Below are positions 42,701 through 54,700 of a DNA stretch of 64,000 bases, piece by piece (within the stretch, counting starts at the first letter, position 1; each line of letters starts with the position of its first letter). A model generated the notes under the pieces. It searched no databases. It worked only from the letters and a program-made list of their open reading frames with translations, and was not told the origin of the DNA. Origin of the DNA: Panopea generosa. Taxonomy: Eukaryota; Mollusca; Bivalvia; Adapedonta; Hiatellidae. The stretch lies in contig CM055901.1 of the NCBI GenBank assembly GCA_029582155.1, forward strand, positions 28,222,152 through 28,286,151. The letters are read 5' to 3'. The translations under genes were made by a program, and so were the position numbers.

Positions 42701-45700
42701 GTTTGTTTGCCAAATTTGGAAATCTTGGACCTTTTTTTTACAGTTTTGAAATTAGTATCCATCGCAAATTACACAACTGGTGAATTTGCAAACCTTGAAT
42801 AGAAGAATATGTTTAATGAAATGGGTTTGAATCTTCATTGACACATAAGTAAAGTGATAATTAATAAATTACTAAATGTTTCTATATGTTGAGATTGTTA
42901 TGTGTGTTCTCTTTACTATTGCAGGTATCTGAATGTGGCTGGCCACAGAAGAAAGCCCCATCTCTGGCAAACCTCTTTGCCATATGCAAGAACATGCACT
43001 TATGGCTACGGCAAAATCCGAAGAATATTTGTGTTGTCCATTGCTTGGTAAGTTTTTAAACAGGTGAAAAGAAAAGCCCTAGCCTTGCATTTGCATATAA
43101 AAGAATAATATAATATAATAATGTATACAAGATAAAAAAATGATTATGAAATGTTGGTCAATCTGTTTGTCACATTCATTATGGATACATTCTCAGTATT
43201 ATAAGAGGTTCAGATAGACAATTCTTTCATGAGGGATAACTAATATGGGAGGAATGAGGCTCTGCAGAATTGTCACAAGGGATGTAATTTTGTAACTGAA
43301 TCTAAACCGCCAAGAATTATTCATTTTATAGCATATAAACCACATCAATTTTGTTTTAATTTATATCTTTTATGATGGTCTCTTATAATCATATAATTTT
43401 GGTCATATACATGTATATATATATATATCATAGTACTTGTGCTTGTTTTTTTTCTTTAATACACAGGGAACAGTGTTTTGAGGATGACAGATAGAAATAT
43501 CCTTAACAATTGATACTTGCAGATGTCTTTGTCTGGTATTCTGTTACTAATGTCATGTATATGTATGTCTTATTCAGGATGGTAAAGCATCGTCAGCAAC
43601 TGTGGTTGGTGCATTCCTTGTGTTCTGTCGCTTGTTTGATGGGCCCCAACAATCACTCACAATGTTCAGCAACAAGAGATGTCCTCCAGGAGTGTGTCCT
43701 TCGCAGAGACGGTAACTAAGTGTCAATTTTGTGCAATGAGATGTCTAAAACAGAAATCTCCTTAATTTTGGAACATTGAACATGATGAGAAATACAAAAA
43801 TATAATATTGAAAAAGATTAAGGATGTCAACGAATATTTGGATATTCGAATATTCGGTCATACGTCCGAATATTCGAATGTCATATTGATATTCGAATAT
43901 TCGCAACAAAAAAAAAAAATATAGTAAATTCAAATTGTTCATTATTTATTTTCAATTTCAATATTTTTGCCACAAATGGTTTTGAAAGGTGTTATATCAA
44001 CCAGGTTAAGACACGGTAATTATCGATTGCCTCCTAAGACGGGTGTCAATTGAACATTGTCAAGGTGATAAGGAGTCCTGGTCGGTAATCCTTTAATTGT
44101 TTGCCTTAGGCAATTTCAATCATCGATCTGCCTTAACAGTCTGTTGTAAATCACCCTGTTTTGAAAAGGTGAGAGCAAGTTTGTTTATTTACCAATTTTA
44201 TACCTAATTGAAGAGCACACTTTTATTGATTTGAAGGCCGTTTATGTACTTGTGAATAATAAATGCGTCAAGTAGTAGACGAATTTACATATATATATAT
44301 ATATTTTTTTTTTTTATGTTTGTTTTTCAATTTCATTAATGAATAGTTAATTACTTATAAAAGATACAAACATACGAATATTTAACTTAGTAAAGCTAAT
44401 ATAACATAGCATTTATTAATTTATTATTATTAATTATGCATCATCGAGTTCCACGTCATGTTGAATGTTGACGACAATGATATTCCAATTGTTTGCTTTT
44501 TAGTATTTATACATCAGCACCGTTTCCGCTGAAAGAGAAAGTAACAAATATTGCGAGTAAAAACGTTCGGGATAGAAAGTTGATGATTATTTATTATTAA
44601 GATCTTGACCGAATATATTCGAATATTCGTTCGAAAGAATGACCGAATATTCGAATATCAATATTGCCATTCGTTGCCATCCTTAAAAAAGATATAAAAA
44701 ATCAGTTGTGTGTTTTCTATATTTTTTTCTTGATACAAAAGGCATACAAGTATACATTGAAACCCTATGATCAAGTTATGATGAAGTGATACCTCAAGTT
44801 TCACCAATTGCTTCTAGTAAATGCATATAACATAATGCAATTTTAGCACTTAATGACTGTCAATTGAAGTATTTGTTTTAAAATTTTGATTTTTGTCAAA
44901 GTGTTCACATTCCATACACACATAAAAGCAAAAACTTCCTATTTTGAAAATATGTCTGAGTTTCTGCATTTGAAGCAGGGCGGTAGTTCAGTGGATAGTG
45001 TTAGCCACCTGCACCAGGTGTCTCTAGTTGAATCGCAGGCTCGACCCAATGTCCTCTTTAAAAATAACACTCATTACTGGTTCTACCCAGGAAGCTGACT
45101 CTAGAGTGAATCATGTAAGCTTTGAGCTTTATTTTTGCAATCAAGCTAAAATAAATTGCCATTATTGGTGTAATTTACAGAGGCAAAGAAATGTTTTTCT
45201 CAAAAATAATAATGTGTCTTTTTGTCATAATGCTATTTCTTGAGTTACTTTAAATGGACCGACTTTTGGTCCCTTCTTGTAATGTTTTGCTTTAATAGAA
45301 ATGTTACCTCTAATGCAGATATATAGAATATCTCAGTGATATGGTAGCAGAGGAACCTGTCCGTCCCCACAACAAACCTGTCATTCTCAACAGTATTACA
45401 ATGTCGCCTGTACCTCTCTTCAACAAAATGAAGTAAGTTTGTCTTAATGTATATACAGTAGAACTTCGTTGGCTCGAACACGGATGGCTGGAACACCACA
45501 TATAGCACGAACCACTTATCTGGTCCCAGTCGATTCCTATTTCAATGTATATACCATATGGTATGATACTGAACAATACTTGGCTGGAACTATTTTGTTC
45601 AGTCCCATCAAAGTTCTACTGTATATGTATACACAGGTTCAGTGATAGTTTAAGTGCATAAATGTACCAGTTAATTGTAATTATTTAAAAAATGTTTTAC

Positions 45701-48700
45701 CCAGACTCGGGAGTGATTTTATATAAGCTTTGAGTTTACTTCCAACTTTAACTAAAATTTGACTTTATTGTGCCATCCTTAAAAAATAAATAATTTGCCG
45801 TGCTCCTACAAACTCACTCAAACTTTTTTCTTTACTTTCAAAGCTTTTAATGACCGAAGTATAGGTAATTAGCCTTCCTAGTGTATCATGCATTACATTT
45901 ACTAAAACGATGATTTCAAACATTATTCTTAAAGAAATTTGCTTACTCCCAGTTTGATATTCGAAATAATATAATGAAATAATGACAGAATATTTATATG
46001 GACTGAAGAAGCCATTAAACATTTAACTGGCGAAACTTATTTGCTGATTTGACCGAGTGTAAAACATATAGCAAACAAATTACGTATGCAAACTATATAT
46101 CTATACTGAAAGGATAAAGAAATGCCAAGTGCATTTTTAGAGCCACATTATCAAACAATTTCAAGCGCTATTTACAGTTTTAGAATACTTAAACTCATTT
46201 TCTTTCAAATTTTCTTGCCGGGCCCGATTAGCTCAGTCGGTTACGCGTCTGACTATCAATCCAGGGGTCATGAGTTCGAATCCCCCGCCCGGCAACAGTC
46301 TCCGTGATGATTGATATACGACATTGTGTCTCATTATCATTCGTCTCTCACCACTGATTCAAGTGGGAAAGTTATCAGTTACTTGCGGAGACGGGGTGTG
46401 CTCGAGTACTGGTTAATACCAGGAAACAGTGGTTAGGTTAACTGATCGTCTGTTAGCCCTTGATGGCATAAAAATGACGCTAAATATTCAATCAATCAAT
46501 CAAATTTTCTTTAAAATGACTATGCAAAATCTAAATTTGGCAAAAAAACGAAATTAGCTATCTACTTACCCACATGAAAATTACTGGGTCGGGGCACAGC
46601 AAACAAATATTTTTTAAGGATGGCCTTGATTATTTGCCAAATTTGATGATTTGGTTGCTGATGAGGGTCTTTTATATGCACTTAAACTGTATTAAAATTG
46701 GGTTTCTAAATGATAACTTTTCTTCAACAGCATGGATTTTAATCAAATTGCGTACAAGTGTATTAATATAGAAAGTGATACCCCGAGTGCAAAATTTAGT
46801 TCAAATGTGTTGATTTGAATCAACTCTGAAATGTTTTCTTTTCAAGGACAATATAATGATATTCAAATCATTTCACGACTAGGGTTCATTAGTTTCTCAT
46901 GAAGTTGGACCATAATTATCAGAAAATACTATTGTACTATGTTACATACTTTATATATCTGGAGAACTGGACTATTCTTCTCTTAAAAGCTTAATTAATA
47001 AAAGCAAAATATTTTTGACATAATTTAATGGAAGAGAATTTGAATGACAATATCAATAATGCTCACATAAATATGTAATCTCTGTTTGCAGGAATGGTTG
47101 TACTCCGTTTGCAGAGGTGTATGTAGGTGAGGATCGAATACTTACCACGTCCCAAGAGTATGAGAAGATCTGTGGATTCTCTGCTCATGAGGGCAAGGCG
47201 ACAATACCTCTCAATATATCTGCTGCCGGAGATATCACTATATGTGTGTATCATGCTAGGTCTACATTTGGTGGCAAGATACAAGGAAAGGTATGTCACC
47301 TTTTCCTTCTTCCTAACTCATACCTTGCTTTATCCATATCATTGATACCATTCACAAATGATTGTATATTTAGTGTCATTTCTATACCATTGAAAGTTAA
47401 CAGACAATCAGTTAACATAACTTTCCTGGGTTCCTGGAAGGTTAACCATTACCCAAGCACACATATAACATAACTTGCCCACTTGAATCAGTGGTGAGAG
47501 ACGAATGACAATGAGACGCATTGTCATATATCAATCGTCAAGGAGACTGACCTGGTGGGGATACAAACTCACAGTCAGATAGTCGGTTGCGCTAACTTGG
47601 CTCAATTATAATACAGACCAAAATTAGCCTGAAAGTAACTCTGTCTGATAAGATGTTTAACTCTCTATCAAACTCACTTTCAATAAATTCCATTATTTAA
47701 TGAAATTATCAAGCCTCATGCTTGTTATTGGGGGTGAATAGTATTGTAAAATACCTGAGGGGCAATGTCTTATACCTCTTAAATGGCAGATTATAATACA
47801 TAAGTTACTGCCAGTGGATGGTGTATGAATTGAGGGTCATGTGTTAAGTCCACACACAGTCAAACTTGTGTAAGCGTTCACCTCTGTTGAGCAGCGTTTT
47901 GTCATACGCAACAAAATTTGCTATTTCCCATTTCTATGCTTTTTTAAAAATAAATCTGTATTAAGCAACCACCTGTCTTAAAAAGTCGCTTTTGCTCCTT
48001 CCCTTGACCTGCTGCTTAAGACAGGTTTGACTGTACATGTAAAGGTAATTTTTTTGATTATGTATACCAAAAAACTGTTTCTATTTTAATGTTTCAGATC
48101 ACTTCCATTAAGATGTTACAAGTACAAATTAACACAGGTTTTGTTAGTCCGGACAAGAAAAACCTCAAGTACACACAGTAAGTTGTGCTTGATCCACTAT
48201 GAGTTGTTTGATATTTACCCGGTTTACATTGAAAGGGAAGAACATCGACATGAGAATGGTATTTTATGTCAGCAATTAAATAATTCAGATGCTACAATAA
48301 TTGATTGAATATTTGAATATTTTGCGTCATTCTTATGCTGTTGAGGGCTAACAGAGGATCAGTTAACCTAACCACTGTTTCCTGGAATTAACTGGGATTA
48401 CTTGAGCACACCCTGACTCCGCAAGTAACTGATAACTTTCCCACTTGAATCAGTGGTGAGAGACGAATGATAATGAGATACAATGTCGTATATCAATCAT
48501 CACGGAGACTTTTGCCGGGCGGGGGATTCGAACTCACGACCCCTGGATTGATAGTCAGACGCGTAACCGACTGAGCTAATCGGGCCCGGCTGCTACAATA
48601 AAATGTCCATGTTTATAACTTTAAAATATTGAACAAATTTTAAATGATTATTTTTATAACCATACTTTTAAATTTTATTTTTTCAACTATCCTTTACTGT

Positions 48701-51700
48701 AATTTTTAACGGAAAAGGAAGCTGAAAGTTGAGACTGGTTTATGTGACTTTCACTTGAAATTGCTTCAAATGAACCAAAATGGTGCTTTAGTGAACCAAC
48801 ATGGTGCCAGTCTGCACACATACATACTATTGGTACGTTGGTCGAATCAAGATTTGTTTAAAAAGTAAATAAATGTATATTGCTGATAACAATAACCTTT
48901 CTTATTTCAGATTTAAATTGTTACCGTTTTAACATCATATTGTCATAGAAGTGTTTATTGTTATTTTATGGAGGATGTTTAATCAGAGTCTTTGTATGTC
49001 CTTCTCCAAAGTCAGACTTTTCCTCAGTGGTATTTTTTATGTCTAATTAAATGCCAGATCTTTCCCAGCTAGTATATTTGGGGGCAATGAAAGCATGTAT
49101 GCTTTACTAATGTATGAAAAAAATTACGTTGACAGTTGTGATCATAATTTTTTATGAATTAAACCTATTTATAAATTCAAGAAATTTGCAGATAGAACAT
49201 TTTTGTAGCAGTCCCAGGCAAATTAGTTGATCCATTAATAATCGCCTGTCACACAAGAGTGCTGTGACAAATTATTTCAAAGAAAATTTAAAATATATAT
49301 TTCATATGTTACTCACAGGTAGACATGTGAACAGTGTAAGGATCAGGATTGTTGTGTCAGGATTGTAATTGGTATTAACGAAATTAATTCAAAACAGCGG
49401 TATTTTATAGAATTGTAAGTTTGAGGTACATGAAAATCTTCCATGGAACAGTGATAGAGAGGGTTTGAGTCTCATTATATGTATCTCAATTGTATTATCT
49501 CATTTGTATTATCTCAACTGTATTATCCCAATTGTATTATCTCAGTTGAATTGTATTATCTCAGTTGAATTATCTCAGTTGAATTGTTTTATCTCGATTG
49601 TATTATCTTAATTATATAATGCTAATTGTATTATCTCAATTGTATTATCACAGTTTAATTATCCCAATTGTATTATCTCAGTTGAATTGTTTTATCTCAA
49701 TTGTATTATGCTAATTGTATTATCTCAATTGTATTTTCACAGTTTTATTATCCCAATTGTATTATCTCAGTTGAATTGTTTTATCTCGATTGTATTATCT
49801 TAATTGAATTATCCCAATTGTATTATCTCAGTTGAAATGTTTTATCTTGATTGTATTATCTTAATTATATTATCCTAATTGTATTATCTCAATTGTATTA
49901 TCACAGTTGAATTATCCCAATTGTATTATCTCGGTTGAATTGTTTTATCTTGATTGTATTATCTTAACTGTATTATCTTAATTGTATTATCTCAGTTGAA
50001 CTGTTTTATCTCGATTGTATTATCTCAATTTTATTATTCCAATTGTATTATCCGAATTGTATTATCCAAATTGTATCATCTCATTTGCATCATCTCAATT
50101 GTAACCAGTACTCATGATTTCTTTCTTGCATATCACTAAGATTTTTATATTTTTTAACAAATACATTGTTCATTGACTGACATTCTGATGAGAATAGTGC
50201 TAAATCATACTGATGTTTTATTTTGTGAAGTGTGAATTTTTTCTTGACACTAGATGAGATAGATAGAGATGAAAATGGCAAGTATTCTCTTCCGATATAC
50301 AAGAAAAACTATATCTAATCCTGTTGTATTTGCAGGTATGATTTGGATCAGCTGGACACACCTGACAAATACCCAGACAGGTTTGGGGTGATGATCAATG
50401 TAACGGTGTCTCCCAAGGACCGTCCCCCAGAGCAGAAATCACCCTGGGAAAAGTTTGATATACAGAAACTCTCGCCCAGAATCTTGTTTTCCGGAAAGGA
50501 AGAGATGCAGGACACATTTGCAGATTTTGGTAAGTTGACAAATTAGTCATACAAGGAAAAATCCATTTCAGTTGTATTGTTGAATAGCCAAACTATTTGT
50601 GCCTCAATACATTTGGTTTGCTGGTTACAGCTAAATTAATTGTCAAGCATTATGATCAAATTATTTCTAGACAGCAGATGGCTGTCTTCTCTGTATATGT
50701 TGGCAAACATACACATGTAGATGGGACAGGTGCATCTGATGTCTACAACAGAAGATATAGTATAGTACATGAACAGGCAAGTTTGATACAATTCTGGTAT
50801 CTATAACAAAGGTAATAAATGTACAGGCAAATGTGACACAATTCTGGTATCTATAACAGAAGTTTTACATGTACAGGCAAGTTTGACACAATTCTGGCAT
50901 CTATAGCAGAGGTTATACATGTACAGGCAAGTTTGACACAATTCTGGCATCTATAACATCAGTTCTACATGTACAGGCAGATTTGACGCAATTCTGGCAT
51001 CTATAACAGAAGTTCTACATGTACAGGCAAGTTTTACACAATTCTGGTATCTATAACAGAAGTTCTACATGTACAGGCAAGTTTGACACAATTCTGGTAT
51101 CTATAACAGAGGTTATACATGTACAGACAGATTTGACACAATTCTGGTGTCTATAACAGAGGTTATACATGTACAGGCAGATTTGACACACTTCTGATAT
51201 CTATAACAAGATTATAAAGGCAAATTTGAATTGCTTCTATAATAAAGTGATACAGGCAAATTTAATTCATTTCTGGTAACAAAGTATGTAGGCAAAACTG
51301 ACTCACTTCTGGCATCCACAACAAAGCTATATAGACGAATATGGTTTTGACCATGATCAGGGAGGAAATATTACCATTTGGGTGGGGAATGACAGACAAG
51401 TAACATATTTTAGTATACAGAGTGAACACAGGTCTTCACATTGTAAGTTTTAAATACTGATTCTTTGGCATGACCTTTTTATATGTGGAGCACGTGGTCC
51501 AGTGTTTGAGCATCGGCACCATGGCCTGAGGGTCATGGGTTTGATTCCTTGTCACTGCTTTGTGTGGTGGTGTCCTTGAGCAAGACACTTTTTCCCCATA
51601 TGGTAAGTACTGGTTCTACCCATGAAGACTTTGAGGTGATTTGTTCAACTTTTTTCACAATCAAAGTAAAATATATAAGTTTAAACTGACTTGACCTTTC

Positions 51701-54700
51701 AGTTTTAGTATCAACCCATTTGCATGTACATGTATGTATGTATTTTCAGGCATGTCCAATAGAGCAAAGACACGTTTGAGCCGGTCCTCTAGTCAAAGCT
51801 CCAATGACAGTCCAGTGCATGCTCCAAACAGACCACAGCAGAGTCAACCTTCTAAAGAAATAAAGAATGGCATAGACCAGCAACCCAAACCTACAGCTGA
51901 TCAGACAAAACCAAAAGTTGAAGTACCCACAGCCAACTTCTTTGATACTCTTGACTGGGAAGGAGGTACTCAAGCCCCTACCGATCAAGTTGAGGAGCAG
52001 AGACAGCCAACTGAGTCGGAGTTCAGTCTACTAGATAACCAGTCTGACAGTGATGATGACTTTGCACATTTTGAAACACAGAGAGCTAATACCGAAACAG
52101 TAGGGGCAAGTGATAATGTGTCTTCTGGGCAGATTACTAGTGAAGATTTATTCAGTTCACAAAATGAGGGACAAAACTCAAGTTCTAATCAATTTGAGGC
52201 AAATTTTCTTAATGAAAGCCAAACTAAACCGGAAGAAGTAGATTTCTTTAATATGAAAAATACTAATGCAGACAGTCTAGAAAATAAAATTGATCTAATG
52301 CATATAGAACCAAATCCGACAAATATAGATTTGTTAAGCGGAGTAGGCAATGTCTCTTCAACGAACACTGAAGCTTTTGGCAGTAGTAGTATGTCACATA
52401 ACTCATTTGATCCATTTCAAGCATTTGATTCAAAGTCTCAAGCACCACCACCAGTTAAAGTTTCAGCACCAAAAAATGAATTTGACACTTTTGACCCCTT
52501 TGGATCATCTGAGAATAAAAACTCGGATAAAAAAGCAGCTGATGATGGTCCAGACTTGATGGGAAATTGGAATGCATTCAATTTACCAAATGCTTCCAAC
52601 ACAAGTCCAAATATATCAAGAAATAGTTCAGGAACAAATCTGTTGGGAATGGGTGGCAGTGCTAGTGGAACATTCCAATCGATGGGCGGAGGTGCAAACA
52701 TGCCTAGAAACAATAGCGGTACATTCCAAGGATTGAATACTGGCGGCGACATTCCCAGAAACAATAGTGGTACATTCCAGCCGATGGGGGGCATGGGTCA
52801 AGGGCAGAATCTTGGCATGAAGGCATCAAGTTCTGGTGCGAGTTTAGGAAAGCCGGCTGATCCATTTGCAGATCTTGGTATGTTAACGAACATATTTTAT
52901 GAATGATAATAATAATAATATATGTAATAATACTAGTTATACTTTATTTAATGAGGATTACAAAGTTAGTTATATTATTGGTTATCTTTCCTCCGGCCCA
53001 CAACCATCATATACACTGAACATGAAGAATAAAACCCTAAAATATAAAACAAGCATTGACATAATGCTTACAATGTATTTCTAGTAAACAATTTAGTTTC
53101 AGAAGAAGTTGTATAGACTGGGTAAATGATAGTTTTACATGTCATTTAACTTTTCTTTCTGCTATATTTTACGATATGGCTGTAACAATATACTGGCATT
53201 TCAATAAAAAGCTTATGGCCAGGTATATTGCAATATAGTTTTGTAATTCAAAGATCTTTTTTTTCCCAATTCAGGCACAAAAAAAATCCAAAAAATGGAA
53301 AAATGAAAATATATATTTTTTAAATTTTTCTTGCATTAGGGGATAAAACCACAACTGAATATAAATTATTAATGTAATATCTGATAATTATTGGTTAGAA
53401 CATATTGTTACGCCTAATTTTCCAGTTTGCTGACTTTAATAAAATTCCTAATTTTCCCTAAATCAGGCTGTTTTTTCCCAATCTCGAAGGCTTGGGCCTC
53501 TTCCAAATATCCAGAACAAAGGCTCTGGGTTGTTAAACATTGCATGTGGATAGAGGTCAATAAAGAGATAATGCGGGTCATTTTATTTTTTCATTTTGAC
53601 AAAATTTGTGAACTGGTAGGGGACTAACTTATTACTCCAATGTCTTGTTTCATTTGTGTATTATATTTTAATCTGAAGGTTCCTTTGGAATGGCTAAAAG
53701 CAGTTCTACATCAAAGCTTGCCCAGCAACAACAGCAACAGCAGCAACAGCAACAACAAAAACAGCCACAGAAACCACCAATGGGTTCAGGATATCAAGGT
53801 GAGTTGTTTTCACAGGGTACAGTCAAACCTGTGTAAGCAGTCACCTCTATTAAGCAACCATATTTCTATTTACCATTTCTAGGCTTTCAGAGTAAATAAA
53901 CCTGTATTGAGCAACAACCTGTCTTAAAAGGCCACTTTTGCTCATTCCCTTGACTGGCTGCTTAAGACAGGTTTGACTGTACAGGTTTGGAAGATGTGGG
54001 TTTGCATTACTTAGAGAGTAGTTTATACTACTTTATTTTTATAGCTTGATTGCAAAGTGAACTTAGAGCTCACAGTATATATTATTTTATAGCTTGATTG
54101 CAAAGTGAACTAAGAGCTCACAGTATATATTATTTTATAGCTTGATTGCAAAGTGAACTAAGAGCTCACAGTATATATTATTTTATACATGTATCTTGAT
54201 TGCAAAGTGAACTAGGAGCTCACAGTATATATTATTTTATAGCTTGATTGCAAAGTGAACTAAGACCTCACAGTATATATTATTTTATAGCTTGATTACA
54301 AAGTGAACTAAGAGCTCACAATATACATTATTTTATAGCTTGACTGCAAAGTGAACTAAGAGCTCACAATATATATTATTTTATAGCTTGACTGCAAAGT
54401 GAACTTAGAGCTCACAATATATATGAATCGCTCTCACTTATTCATGATGGCCGGGCTGGAAAATTCCCCTTGTCCTCTCGCCATGATGAGTGAACATTTG
54501 GTAAGGACGAGTAAGATCGAAGAAACTGACCTTAATATTTCTTTGATTGTAAGCACTAAGTAAAAAAATGTTGGAAAAGAAGGACCTGGGAGGGAAGAAA
54601 GAAATTGCCAGCATGCAAACAGCATAAAAAACTCACAAAAAATCTAAACTCATAATTTATTTTAATTATTACATCTATTAGTGATACAGCACATAGAGAT

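Noticed and set aside
46217..46290. A genuine tRNA gene
   Set aside because: The A and B boxes are good, but the sequence continues into the SINE body with a target duplication, so it is a SINE head. The same applies to the other tRNA-like heads.
52438..52794. Antisense open frame of 118 codons opposite GAK exon 19
   Set aside because: It is the mirror of a proven coding exon with skewed composition and no support of its own.
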